A DNA stretch of 64,000 nucleotides from Gammaproteobacteria bacterium (lineage in GTDB: Bacteria; Pseudomonadota; Gammaproteobacteria; Porifericomitales; Porifericomitaceae), in contig JABAAT010000038.1 in the NCBI GenBank assembly GCA_014238615.1, forward strand, positions 1-64,000, read 5' to 3'. Shown piece after piece: positions 55,554 to 64,000 of this stretch. Under the pieces are notes generated by a model. The model worked only from the letters and a program-made list of their open reading frames with translations, was not told the origin of the DNA and made no database searches. The position numbers and the translations under genes were made by a program. Every line of letters begins with the position of its first letter. Positions within the stretch are counted from its first letter, which is position 1.

Positions 55554-56339
55554 ATGGAAATCCTGTTTCTTTCCGATCTGCATCTGGACCCCTCACGACC
55601 GCGCCAGCTGGCGCGCTTCCTGAAACTGTTGCAAAGCGCCGCGACCCGCGCCGCGGCAATTTATATCTTAGGCGACCTGTTTGAAATCTGGGTGGGCGAC
55701 GACCACCCGCAGGCGTTCACGCCGGAAGTGGAAGCCGCCCTGGGCAACTACAGTGGCAGCGGCGGCGCACTCTACCTGCTGCGCGGCAACCGCGACTTCC
55801 TGCTGGGACAGCGCTTCGCACGGCGCGTCGGCGCCCGCCTGCTGCCGGACGCTTCAAAGATAGACCTGGGCGGCGTCCCGGTCCTGCTCATGCACGGCGA
55901 TGCCCTCTGCACCTCCGACCACGCCTACCAATGGTATCGGCGGGCGGTGGACAATCCACTGTTCAAGGGTTGCTTCCTGGCCCTGCCGGGAAGCTGGCGC
56001 AGCCGCCTGGCAAGCTCCTTTCGCCGCCGCCTGCTCGCTCGGCGCGACAGCCTGAAACAAAAGCCGCGTGTCGATGTGGAGCAGGCGACGGTGGAAAAGA
56101 TCATGATCCGGCACCAGGTCCACATCCTCATCCACGGCCACGTACACCGTCCCGGCCACCACCGCTTTGAATTGCCCGGCGGCGGCGGCCAGCGCTGGGT
56201 ACTGGGCGACTGGTACCAAGGCGACAGCCTCCTGCTTTGGCGTGACGGCGAACTACAACTCACCGATGCGGCTCGCTACCTGGGCGACCACGGCGACCCG
56301 CGTGCGGGCCGCCGCGGGACCGCGACGGCCAAGGGCTGA
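55554..56339 (+). CDS. lpxH: UDP-2,3-diacylglucosamine diphosphatase
   Basis: Removes UMP from UDP-2,3-diacylglucosamine to give lipid X in lipid A synthesis, a peripheral inner-membrane enzyme. 261 aa, slightly longer than usual. Metallophosphoesterase motifs are complete: SDLHLD, GDLFEIWVGDD, GNRDFLLG, HGDALCTSD and HGHVHRPG. It is divergent from recC, with 130 bp between the two starts. Confidence 0.95.
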   Translation: MEILFLSDLHLDPSRPRQLARFLKLLQSAATRAAAIYILGDLFEIWVGDDHPQAFTPEVEAALGNYSGSGGALYLLRGNRDFLLGQRFARRVGARLLPDASKIDLGGVPVLLMHGDALCTSDHAYQWYRRAVDNPLFKGCFLALPGSWRSRLASSFRRRLLARRDSLKQKPRVDVEQATVEKIMIRHQVHILIHGHVHRPGHHRFELPGGGGQRWVLGDWYQGDSLLLWRDGELQLTDAARYLGDHGDPRAGRRGTATAKG

Positions 56340-56790
56340 AGGCGTGGACTTCAGTCTCCTCCCTCGCCCCCAGACCGTGCAGACACCTGGGCGGAATCCC
56401 TTGCCCGGCACACTACAAGCCGCGCCCCCGGGTGTGACCCCTACCGGCCAGCGACGACCGAACCGGTGTACAGACATCACTGACCTGCCGCCGCGCGGCG
56501 CATGTCTGCACTTGGTGGCGGGCATGGGTCGGGAGCGCCGCCCGGTGTTGTCCTGGAAACCATCCAACTCGCTGGACCAGTTGCTTAGAAGCCCTGTAGG
56601 AAGGCGCTGAGCGCCCAGGGAAGCAGGAGCGTGCCGCGCTCACGAAGCGGTTGCGCGCCGCGGGGATTCGTTGTCTAAAAGCTCCAGGATCAACGCATTT
56701 CCCAGGCTATCCGGCCCTGAATTCAGGCACGACAACCTGAAAGGCGGGGGAGGCAGGAAGTACAGGTGTCGCATCGTGTCCAGCCGCGAC
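56340..56790. other. 451-bp gap between lpxH and rsmI
   Basis: No convincing gene. A 44-codon minus-strand frame starting at ATG 56774 (MRHLYFLPPPPFRLSCL) directly follows the rsmI stop and ends at 56640; it has no recognised family. A small GC hairpin (GGCGCTGAGCGCC) lies near 56602-56614 and could end lpxH transcription, though without a T-run. No RNase P RNA features were found. Confidence 0.4.
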
Positions 56791-57642
56791 TTATTCGGGC
56801 GGCCTCGCGGAGTGCGGCAGCAGTGCGTAAACCTGGTTGCGGCGCAGCCCGGTGAACTCGGTAACGATCTGAAGGAGCTCCCGGCGCGGCAGACGCCCAG
56901 CCAAAGCCGTGCAGAGGCGCCGCACCCGCTCGGTATCAGGGTCGGTCTCCGGCGCACCCCGGACGATGCAGACGAACTCGCCGCGCGGCTCCGGGGCAAC
57001 GGTGCGGCACAGCTCCCCCAGGGTGCCCGCATGAGCTTGTTCGTGCAGCTTACTAAGCTCTTTGAGCAGCACCGCTTCGCGCTCCGCCCCGAGAACAGCG
57101 ACACAGTCATCGAGACAGGCCCGAATGCGATGTGGAGCCTCAAAGAAGAGCAGCAGGCGGGACTCTCCCCTGAGGGAGCGCAAGCGAGAGCGGCGCGCCG
57201 CCCCGGCGCTCGGCAGAAACCCTTCGAAGGCAATGCGGGTCGCGGGCAGACCTGCGATGGACAAGGCCGCGCTGAGGGCGCTGGGGCCGGGTATACAGAC
57301 CACCGGCAACCGGGCTTCCCGCGCGGCGCGCACCAACAAGGCGCCTGGATCGCTGATTCCGGGAGTGCCTGCGTCGCTGACCAGGGCGATGTTCGCGCCG
57401 TCGCGCAGGCAGCGCGGTAACTCGGCGGCGCGACGCGCCTCGTTATGCGCGTGACAGGAACGCAATTTCAGGCGCAGCTTGAAGTGCGCGGCCAGGCGCC
57501 GGCAACGGCGGGTGTCTTCGGCCAGCACAAGATCCACCCGGCTCAACACGCTCAGGGCGCGCGGACTCAGGTCCTCCAGGTTACCAATCGGGGTGGCTAC
57601 TACGTATAATGTGCCGGTTTTCCCCTTCCTGATGATCTTCAT
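56791..57642 (-). CDS. rsmI: 16S rRNA 2'-O-ribose C1402 methyltransferase
   Basis: SAM-dependent tetrapyrrole-methylase-fold enzyme methylating C1402 of 16S rRNA. 283 aa from the ATG at 57642 (MKIIRKGKTGTLYVVATPIGNLEDL); the open frame extends across the lpoA start but is not homologous there. VVATPIGNLEDLSPRAL, LAEDTRRCRRL, SDAGTPGISDPG and the C-terminal LRRNQVYALL are typical. Its start codon is five bases from the divergent lpoA start. Confidence 0.95.
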   Translation of the reverse strand: MKIIRKGKTGTLYVVATPIGNLEDLSPRALSVLSRVDLVLAEDTRRCRRLAAHFKLRLKLRSCHAHNEARRAAELPRCLRDGANIALVSDAGTPGISDPGALLVRAAREARLPVVCIPGPSALSAALSIAGLPATRIAFEGFLPSAGAARRSRLRSLRGESRLLLFFEAPHRIRACLDDCVAVLGAEREAVLLKELSKLHEQAHAGTLGELCRTVAPEPRGEFVCIVRGAPETDPDTERVRRLCTALAGRLPRRELLQIVTEFTGLRRNQVYALLPHSARPPE

Positions 57643-57647
57643 AACGC

Positions 57648-59606
57648 ATGACCCCCTTACGCCCGCACCCTGACAAAAAGTCCAGTATAGCCTTGGCCCT
57701 ATGCTGCCTGCTGCTGGCCTGCGCACTTCCCCAGCCAAAGCCGGAGCCGGTGAAATCGCCTTCCAGACCGTCTGAGCCGGTTCCCGTGGCCCAGGAACCC
57801 GCGGCCACGGCCCTGGAATTGGAGCGTGCGGAAAACTATCGCGCCGCCGCGAAAATTCACCTGGAACTCGCCGCGACCGATGACGGCCTGCGCACACAGC
57901 ATCTGCTGGCCGCGGGGGAAACCTTGCTGAAAGCCGGTGAACTGGAACAAGCCGAAAGTATCCTGAGTGGGTTGCCGCCGACCGGGGGAATTGGGACGCG
58001 GGAGCGACTGCGGGTATTGGAAGCACACCTGCTTTTGTTGCGCGGCGCGTATGCGCGGGTCTTCCTGTTACTTCCCGAACAGGAAGTGGCCGGCATGGCG
58101 ATGTCCACCCAGGCGGAGGCGCGTCGGATACTGGCCCAGGTCCGGCAGCGGGAGGGACAAAGCCTGGCGGCGGCGCGGGAATGGCTGGCGGCGGCGCAGG
58201 CCACGGAATCCGAGGAACAGCGTACGCGGGATCACGAGCAACTCTGGGCCTTGCTGTCGCAAACAACGGAGCAGTGGCGGGAAAACCTTCCCGCGGCGGC
58301 CTCGATGCGGGACGAATTCAGTGGCTGGGTGAAGCTCGCGCTGATTTTCAGGGAGGCTCTGTGGCAACCTGCCGTTCTGAAGCAGGCCTTGCGTGACTGG
58401 ACCGCCGCCTACACGGGGCATCCGGCGGAACGCGGCATCCTCCCCCGTTTGCGGGAACTGGAACGCCTGCATGCGGCCCCTCCCCGGCAGGTGGCCGTGC
58501 TGTTGCCATTGTCCGGCCCTTACGCCGCCGCCGGCTCCCTGGTGCGCGACGGTATCCTGGCGGCCCATTACCTGCGTCATGGCGCACGCGGCAAAGCCAC
58601 CCCGAAACTGCGTTTCTACGACACCCAGAAAAAAGTAATCGGGCCACTGCTTACCACGGCCCTGGAAGACGGCGCCGAGTTTATCATCGGCCCCCTGCGA
58701 CGGGAACATACCATCGCCATGCTGGAACAGCCTCCCGCCCCGGTGCCGCTGTTGGTGCTCAATCACGCGCCGGAGGCCGCAGCCCGTGTGCAGGCGTGGA
58801 ACCTGGATCGCCTGGTGCCAAGGGTGGTTCAATTTGACCTGCTGCCGGAACAGGAAGCACGGCTCGCGGCCGAGCGCGGCTGGTTTGACGGCATGCTGGG
58901 CGCAATCGTCATCGCACCGGACGAGCCCCGGGGAGGGTCCCTGGCGGAAGCCTTCAACGAATTCTGGGAAGAACTCGGCGGAACCCTGGAACTGCGGCTA
59001 CGCTACACCCCGGAAAATCCCGGTGAATTGCACAACCTGATCGCTCAACTCGTGCCTTATTACGGGATCAAGCAACCAGACGACTCTCCAGCCGAAACAG
59101 CCCCCGGTGCTTCCGCAACGACGCCGGATTCCCCCATGTCCCACCCGAACAGCCTGATCTTTTTCGCGGGCGATCTGACCGCCGCCCGGCTGCTGCTGCC
59201 GCTGCTACGCTTCCATGAATTGCTGCACCTCCCGGTATACGCCACATCCAGGGTGCATTCCGGGGTCACGGAGGCTCGCCTGAACGAGGACCTGGAATAT
59301 CTGCATTTTCTGGACATGCCCTGGCTGCTTGATCCGAGTCCGGAATGGGACACCTTACGCAAGCAATTGCGTCTCATCGGCGGGCGGGATCCGTGGGAAA
59401 ACGGACGTCTGTTCGCCTTCGGCATGGATGCCTATGACCTGGTCGAAGAACTGACGCGCCTGGCGCTGCAACCCTCCAGGCAATACTATGTCGGCCGCAC
59501 CGGCCGCTTGTTCCTGGATCAGCAGGACCGCATCCGGCGCCGCCTGCCGTGGGCGCGTTTTAATTCCGGGCGCCCCCTGGTAGAGGAGGTCTGGCGTTTC
59601 CTCTAA
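57648..59606 (+). CDS. lpoA: Penicillin-binding protein activator LpoA
   Basis: Outer-membrane lipoprotein that activates the peptidoglycan synthase PBP1a from outside. 652 aa. Lipoprotein signal with lipobox LLAC (Cys about 25), a TPR-like N-terminal region rich in Ala/Glu, and a C-terminal periplasmic-binding-protein fold (VAVLLPLSGPYAAAGSLVRDGIL). A Pro/Ala-rich insert (about residues 480-500) precedes the last part. lpoA next to rsmI, yraN and dolP is the E. coli order. Confidence 0.92.
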   Translation: MTPLRPHPDKKSSIALALCCLLLACALPQPKPEPVKSPSRPSEPVPVAQEPAATALELERAENYRAAAKIHLELAATDDGLRTQHLLAAGETLLKAGELEQAESILSGLPPTGGIGTRERLRVLEAHLLLLRGAYARVFLLLPEQEVAGMAMSTQAEARRILAQVRQREGQSLAAAREWLAAAQATESEEQRTRDHEQLWALLSQTTEQWRENLPAAASMRDEFSGWVKLALIFREALWQPAVLKQALRDWTAAYTGHPAERGILPRLRELERLHAAPPRQVAVLLPLSGPYAAAGSLVRDGILAAHYLRHGARGKATPKLRFYDTQKKVIGPLLTTALEDGAEFIIGPLRREHTIAMLEQPPAPVPLLVLNHAPEAAARVQAWNLDRLVPRVVQFDLLPEQEARLAAERGWFDGMLGAIVIAPDEPRGGSLAEAFNEFWEELGGTLELRLRYTPENPGELHNLIAQLVPYYGIKQPDDSPAETAPGASATTPDSPMSHPNSLIFFAGDLTAARLLLPLLRFHELLHLPVYATSRVHSGVTEARLNEDLEYLHFLDMPWLLDPSPEWDTLRKQLRLIGGRDPWENGRLFAFGMDAYDLVEELTRLALQPSRQYYVGRTGRLFLDQQDRIRRRLPWARFNSGRPLVEEVWRFL

Positions 59607-59994
59607 GGAAGACTGGCAGCGCCGGCAACGCACCGGCCGCCACGCCGAAAAACTCGCCCTGGGATACTTGCAGGCCCGGGGATTAAGCTACCTGGCGCGT
59701 AATTTTCGCTGCCGCGAGGGGGAAATCGACTTGGTGATGCGGGACGGCGAAACCCTGGTCTTCGTGGAAGTGCGCGCCCGGCGCAGCCGCAGCGGCTTGG
59801 AACGGGCCGCGGAATCGGTGGGCCTCCCAAAACAGCGGCGGCTGGCGAGAGCCGCCCTGCGCTACCTGCAGCAGCACCACTCGGAGGACCCTCCCCCCTG
59901 CCGCATGGACGTCGTGCTGCTGATCGGCCCGAGCGAAGCCGCGCCGCGGTTGCATTGGATTCGTTCTGCTTATGACAGCGCCGCGGCACCCTGA
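59596..59994 (+). CDS. yraN: YraN-family (UPF0102) nuclease-fold protein, start unusual
   Basis: About 132 aa. The conserved core is RTGRHAEKLALGYLQARGL, then the PD-(D/E)xK-like CREGEIDLVM and LVFVEVRAR. The first canonical start in frame is the TTG at 59668, which would delete the conserved first helix; an AGGAGG at 59584-59589 is followed in frame only by TCT GGC GTT TCC. The GTT at 59596 is given as an approximate start. It overlaps the end of lpoA, so re-initiation coupled to lpoA termination is likely. Function unknown. Confidence 0.85.
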   Translation, partial: VSSKEDWQRRQRTGRHAEKLALGYLQARGLSYLARNFRCREGEIDLVMRDGETLVFVEVRARRSRSGLERAAESVGLPKQRRLARAALRYLQQHHSEDPPPCRMDVVLLIGPSEAAPRLHWIRSAYDSAAAP

Positions 59995-60145
59995 GCCCGG
60001 GGGAACAGCAGGCGCGCGCCGGGGTTACAATAAAGCCTGGTTGCTCCAGGCCCCGGTGGGAGCCCCTGCCTTTTAGACCTGTCCCCCGCCCGGGCGCTCC
60101 GCAACGAAGTCTGTTTCTTACACCCTCAACAGGAGAGAAATCAGC

Positions 60146-60751
60146 ATGACGCAGAGGCTTTACCTCCTTAGACCGACGGCCCTTAAATGTATGGCCGCCA
60201 CCGGTATTCTGTGCTGCCTGGCGGGCTGCTTCCCACTGGTGGCAGGCACCGTGGTCACCGGGGGCACGATGCTGAACGATCCGCGTACGCCTGGGAATTT
60301 CGTGGACGACGAGCGCATTGAACTACTGGTCAACGGCAAGATCGCCGATGACCAGAAACTGAACAAGCAAAACCGTCATATCAATGTGACCAGCTACAAC
60401 AATCGTGTGCTGCTCACGGGCGAGGTGACCGAGCCGGAACTCCAGGAACTGGCAAGCCGCCTGGCGCTCGGTGTGGAGGGAGTCCGTGGTGTATTCAGCG
60501 AATTGCGGGTCGCCCCGCTTTCCTCCCTGGGCGATCGTAGCAAGGACAGCTATATCACCGGAAAAATAAAAAGCCGCATGCTGCTCACCCGGGATTTCCC
60601 CTCCAGCCACATCAAGATCGTCACCGAGGCGCGCGTGGTTTACCTGATGGGTCTTGTCACTCCGGAGCAGGCGGATATCGCCGCGCAGCTGGCGCGCCGC
60701 GCCGCCGGGGTGGAAAAGGTGGTGCGCCTGTTTGAAGATCGAAGTCCATAG
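60146..60751 (+). CDS. dolP: BON-domain outer-membrane lipoprotein DolP (YraP)
   Basis: 201 aa, lipobox LAGC with Cys at about 28, then two BON domains (about 50-115 and 125-195; RLALGVEGVRGVFSELRV and AAQLARRAAGVEKVVRL). Anchored in the outer membrane facing the periplasm; DolP supports outer-membrane integrity and BAM function in E. coli. An AGGAG lies eight bases upstream of the ATG. It completes the lpoA-yraN-dolP run after a 151-bp gap. Confidence 0.92.
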   Translation: MTQRLYLLRPTALKCMAATGILCCLAGCFPLVAGTVVTGGTMLNDPRTPGNFVDDERIELLVNGKIADDQKLNKQNRHINVTSYNNRVLLTGEVTEPELQELASRLALGVEGVRGVFSELRVAPLSSLGDRSKDSYITGKIKSRMLLTRDFPSSHIKIVTEARVVYLMGLVTPEQADIAAQLARRAAGVEKVVRLFEDRSP

Positions 60752-61268
60752 CGGAAAAACAACCCACACGCGACTCCATCTGAAATGGGGCCGGGCCGAC
60801 CCAGGTCGGAATGACTCAACCAACCATGGGCCGACCGCGACCACCGCCCCGGCCTGCTACCCGCCCCACCGCTTCCTTGTCTATAAAGTCCTTGTCTACA
60901 CCAGGGGGAATCCTTTCCGGAAAATCCTTTTTCCTCCCTATGGCAGGGGGCAGGTACCACGCGGGCACGACCACTGATTGCCCGCGACCGGAGGCGCACC
61001 GGGCGGCAACGGTAAGGACGCCGCCCGACACACCATTCATTATCCGGGAAAGTGAGCGGGGGTCCATGCCTTAAACGTCCCGGAATGTGCTGTTCCAGTT
61101 GAGGCCGGAGGGACGCGGCGCCGGGTGAAAAGCCTGAAACCGCTCCTAGGCGCAACGCGTCCGACACGGCATATGCCTTGCACTCAAAGAGGAAAAATCG
61201 ACTTGCAAAGAACGCTTTGCGGAACGTTTTCCCGACTGGCGCAGGGAAGCGGACAAGGCCGGGGGCGG
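60752..61268. other. 517-bp gap without a gene
   Basis: No open frame here has coding character on either strand. A 10-bp direct repeat (TCCTTGTCTA) occurs twice within 25 bp near 60881-60904. The stretch ends the plus-strand dolP transcript and the minus-strand pil transcript, but no clear terminator hairpin was found. Confidence 0.5.
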
Positions 61269-62324
61269 CTAAAAATGTACGCGAGCTTCCAGGTCGGCGC
61301 GGGAATCGGCGTTTTCCAGGGCTTCCTGTATCCCAACCACGCCCGCCTTGTACATGTCATACATGGATTGATCAAAAGTACACATGCCGCGCGCCCCGCT
61401 GGAAGCCATGGCTTCCTTCAGCTCAGAGAATCTCCCGTTCAGCAGAAGTTCCTGAATGTGAGGCGTCCTGACCAGCAATTCCACGGCCGGGCACAGCTTG
61501 CCCTTGACACCCCGCAGTAAGCGCTGGGAGACCACCGCGTTCAGACTCAGACCGACATCCATCAACACCAATTTCTGTTCATCGGAACGTACCATGTTGA
61601 TGAGGCGCTCCATGGTCTGTTGAGCATTGCTGGCATGCATCGTGGCCAGCACTAAATGCCCGGTATTGCACAACTGGAGAGCGGCATCCAGGGTTTCCCG
61701 GTCGCGGATCTCTCCGATCATGACAACGTCCGGATTCTGGCGCATGGATGCACGCAAGGCGGAGGAGTAAGAATTCGTGTCCACCCCAATCTCACGCTGA
61801 TTGATAACGGATCTTACGTTTGCGTGGCTGAACTCGATTGGATCCTCAATGGTCAGGATATGCCCCGCCCTGTTCTTGTTGCGGTGATCAAGCATGGAAG
61901 CCAGGGTGGTGGATTTCCCCGAGCCGGTGGCCCCCACCACGAACAGCAAGCCGCGCTTCGCTAAAACCAGATCTTTCAGCACCACCGGCAATCCCAGCTC
62001 GTCAATGGAAGGGATTCTTGACGGGATATAGCGGATCACCGCCGCCAGGCTGCCGCGCTGGCTGAAGACGTTTACGCGAAAGCGCTCCTCACTGCCCTGC
62101 ATGGCTACCGAGAAATCACATTCCTGGCTGCCCTCGTAACGCCGCACCTGTGTTTTATCCATGATGCCGTACAGCAGGTCGCGGGTGAGCACGGGGGTCA
62201 GGGGCTCGTCACCCACGGAATTCATGCGCCCGTCGATTTTCACTTTGATCGGCGCATTCGCCGTCAGGTAAAGGTCCGAGGCCTTGTGCTCCACCATCAT
62301 GCTTAGATACTGGGCTAATTCCAT
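61269..62324 (-). CDS. Type IV pilus retraction-type ATPase, PilT/PilU family, third copy
   Basis: 351 aa. Walker A GATGSGKSTT is at 131-140, followed by the Asp-box Glu in TIEDPIE, Walker B MIGEIRDRETL and a His box in TGHLVLATMHAS. The ending MCTFDQSMYDMYKAG resembles PilU more than PilT. It is separate from the typical PilU upstream by 106 bp. Three such ATPases in a row point to a specialised motility or uptake role. It may have arisen by duplication of pilU. Confidence 0.92.
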   Translation of the reverse strand: MELAQYLSMMVEHKASDLYLTANAPIKVKIDGRMNSVGDEPLTPVLTRDLLYGIMDKTQVRRYEGSQECDFSVAMQGSEERFRVNVFSQRGSLAAVIRYIPSRIPSIDELGLPVVLKDLVLAKRGLLFVVGATGSGKSTTLASMLDHRNKNRAGHILTIEDPIEFSHANVRSVINQREIGVDTNSYSSALRASMRQNPDVVMIGEIRDRETLDAALQLCNTGHLVLATMHASNAQQTMERLINMVRSDEQKLVLMDVGLSLNAVVSQRLLRGVKGKLCPAVELLVRTPHIQELLLNGRFSELKEAMASSGARGMCTFDQSMYDMYKAGVVGIQEALENADSRADLEARVHF

Positions 62325-62430
62325 ACCAGGCCTCTCCCGCGAGTCGTTCTACAAAACAGGCTGACTACACTCATCCGGGTTCCACGTCCTCTTCCGGGTG
62401 GGTTAAGAATACAGTCCCATTGGATCCGGC

Positions 62431-63606
62431 TCAACGCAGGTTACCGCCCGAACCACCGCGGATGATGCTTTTGTCCAGGTTGAGATGATCCACCTCATCC
62501 AAGAGGTTCGTTTTCTCCGCCGCATTCCCCTCCAGTTTAATTCGAAGACGTACCTCGTTCACGGAATCAGCGAATTTCAAGGCATTCTCAAAACTAATGG
62601 CACTCTTCTGGTGAAGCTCAAAGAGCGACTGATCGAAGCTGCACATTCCAAGCTCCCTGGAACGCTTGATGACCTGCTTGATCTCGTGGAGCTTGCCGTC
62701 GCGAATCAGGTGGGCGATGAGCTCGGTATTGAGCAGTATCTCCACCGCGGGTAACCGCCCCTTACCATTCTTCCGCGGAATCAGGCGCTGCGAAACGACG
62801 GCCCGCAGGTTCGATGCGATGTCCATAAGCAACTGCTCACGCCGTTCTTCGTCAAAAAAGTTAATGATGCGATCAAACGCCTGGTTGGTGCTGTTCGCAT
62901 GCAAGGTGGCCATGGCCAGATGACCGGTATCGGCGAAGGTAATACCGTAACCCATGGTCTCCGCATCTCGGATCTCACCAATCAAGATAACGTCCGGAGC
63001 CTGGCGCAAACTGTTTTTCAGGGCAACCCCCCAATTATTGGTGTCCAGGCCGATTTCGCGCTGCATGATGAGGCTTCTTTTATTTTCGTAAACGTATTCA
63101 ATGGGGTCTTCCAGGGTGATGATGTGATCCATACTGTTATGGTTCCGATAGTTGATCATCGACGCCAAGGTGGTGGATTTACCGGTGCCGGTACCGCCCA
63201 CCAGGATCACCAGGCCGCGTCTGCTCATGGCGATGCGGTTCAGCGTACTGGGCAGATTCAATTCCTTTAAGTTCGGAATCCTGGTCTGGATGGAGCGCAT
63301 CACCAGGCCGCATTGACCGCGCTGCACGAAAGCGCTGACCCGAAAGCGGCCGACTTTTTCGGGGGAGAGAGCAAAATTGCTCTCCTGGGTGGCTTCATAT
63401 TCCTTAAGCTGCCGATCGTTCATGACGGCATAGACAAGATTACGCGAGTCGTCGGAACTCAGGTTTTCCTTGGACGCGGCAGCGATCTTCCCATCCACCT
63501 TGATGGCGGGAGGAAACCCCGCGCTGATAAAAAGATCAGAGCCGCCCTTGCGCACCAGGAGCTTCATCAGGTCGCGCATCATGGCTATCGAGCTTTCCCG
63601 ATCCAT
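62431..63606 (-). CDS. pilU: Type IV pilus retraction ATPase PilU
   Basis: 391 aa hexameric secretion-type ATPase that assists PilT in pilus retraction. Walker A GGTGTGKSTT is at 137-146, TLEDPIEYV and LIGEIRDAETM follow, and GMCTFDQSLFELH plus the acidic Gly-rich tail match PilU. A later ATG pair (63582/63579) could be the true start. It follows pilT by 45 bases, the pilT-pilU order of Pseudomonas. Confidence 0.94.
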   Translation of the reverse strand: MDRESSIAMMRDLMKLLVRKGGSDLFISAGFPPAIKVDGKIAAASKENLSSDDSRNLVYAVMNDRQLKEYEATQESNFALSPEKVGRFRVSAFVQRGQCGLVMRSIQTRIPNLKELNLPSTLNRIAMSRRGLVILVGGTGTGKSTTLASMINYRNHNSMDHIITLEDPIEYVYENKRSLIMQREIGLDTNNWGVALKNSLRQAPDVILIGEIRDAETMGYGITFADTGHLAMATLHANSTNQAFDRIINFFDEERREQLLMDIASNLRAVVSQRLIPRKNGKGRLPAVEILLNTELIAHLIRDGKLHEIKQVIKRSRELGMCSFDQSLFELHQKSAISFENALKFADSVNEVRLRIKLEGNAAEKTNLLDEVDHLNLDKSIIRGGSGGNLR

Positions 63607-63651
63607 AATGGCTTAGTCCACTTCCATCAGAAGCCGTGAGGCTTCCGCACC

Positions 63652-64000
63652 TCAGAAGGACGCTTTATTAACGGCCAGGGCGCGTGCGTCTTTAGACGTT
63701 ACGAGGCCTTTGCGCACCAGTTCCTGGAGAGATTGATCCAAGGTCCGCATCCCGAATTTCGCGCCGGTTTGAATCATTGCATTCATTTGCGCCACCTTGC
63801 TCTCACGGATCAGGTTGCGCACCGCGGGTGTACAGATCATGACCTCATGCGCCGCCACCCGGCCACTGCCTTTACGAAGCACCAGGATTTGTGAAATCAC
63901 CGCCTGCAGAGATTCTGACAACATGGAGCGAATCATGTCCTTCTCAGCCGCGGGGAATACGTCCACGACCCGGTCAATGGTCTTGGCGGCGGAAGAAGTA
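63652..64000 (-). CDS. pilT: Type IV pilus retraction ATPase PilT (partial, N-terminal part beyond right edge)
   Basis: The last 115 codons of PilT. LSESLQAVISQILVLRKGSG, the AIRNLIRE-like AVRNLIRESK segment and the C-terminal GMRTLDQSLQELVRKGLV are characteristic of PilT, which powers pilus retraction at the inner membrane. Catalytic motifs lie outside the window. Confidence 0.92.
   Translation of the reverse strand, partial: TSSAAKTIDRVVDVFPAAEKDMIRSMLSESLQAVISQILVLRKGSGRVAAHEVMICTPAVRNLIRESKVAQMNAMIQTGAKFGMRTLDQSLQELVRKGLVTSKDARALAVNKASF

Noticed and set aside
56340-56790. RNase P RNA gene next to rsmI
   Set aside because: In some pseudomonads rnpB lies near here, but the conserved GAGGAAAGTCCGG-type motifs are absent on both strands.

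Overview
The window (about 62% G+C by eye) reads as chromosome of a gammaproteobacterium. The evidence is gene order: hemC-hemD-hemX-hemY, gshB-tonB-yqgE-ruvX-pyrR-pyrB-pyrC', recC-recB-recD, rsmI/lpoA-yraN-dolP and a pilT-pilU locus all follow gammaproteobacterial arrangements. A phosphoribulokinase (Calvin cycle), an FdhD/MoaA pair (molybdenum-dependent formate dehydrogenase maturation) and a PqqA precursor peptide together suggest a methylotroph or autotroph, for example a relative of Methylococcus. That lifestyle call is inference.

Layout. 1-11600 (minus): most of a complex I operon, nuoD-nuoEF(fused)-G-H-I-J-K-L-M, running off the left edge; nuoA, nuoB and nuoC are not upstream of nuoD. 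12052-14363 (minus): two-gene ABC exporter. 14543-16457 (minus): fdhD and moaA. 16585-18843 (minus): AAA ATPase (DUF815), hypoxanthine phosphoribosyltransferase and methylthioinosine phosphorylase, a purine and MTA salvage unit. 19269-24535 (plus): NfeD protease with slipin, then glyA, nrdR, ribD. 24703-28846 (plus): MoxR ATPase, DUF58 protein and TgpA-type transglutaminase, followed by phosphoribulokinase and a ParA-like ATPase. 30551-35941 (minus): glycosyltransferase, then hemY, hemX, hemD, hemC. 36028-44005 (plus): gshB, tonB, yqgE, ruvX, pyrR, pyrB, an inactive-type dihydroorotase, a PyrK-like flavoprotein and a TrmB-like methyltransferase, many with overlapping ends.

44010-46620 is the accessory part. 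It holds a stand-alone pqqA gene with its own promoter and terminator, then two adjacent DNA segments. Each segment is bounded by imperfect inverted repeats of about 40 bp, and a 12-bp direct repeat lies at all three junctions. One segment carries an ankyrin-repeat membrane protein gene broken by two single-base frameshifts. The other carries a small basic, helical protein gene interrupted at a run of seven G. This modular structure is the most unusual signal in the window.

46621-55423 (minus): recC-recB-recD. 55554-56339: lpxH. 56791-60751: rsmI divergent from lpoA-yraN-dolP (outer-membrane and peptidoglycan functions). 61269-64000 (minus): pilT (partial), pilU and a third PilT/PilU-type ATPase. 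No rRNA, tRNA, CRISPR array or recognisable transposase gene was seen.
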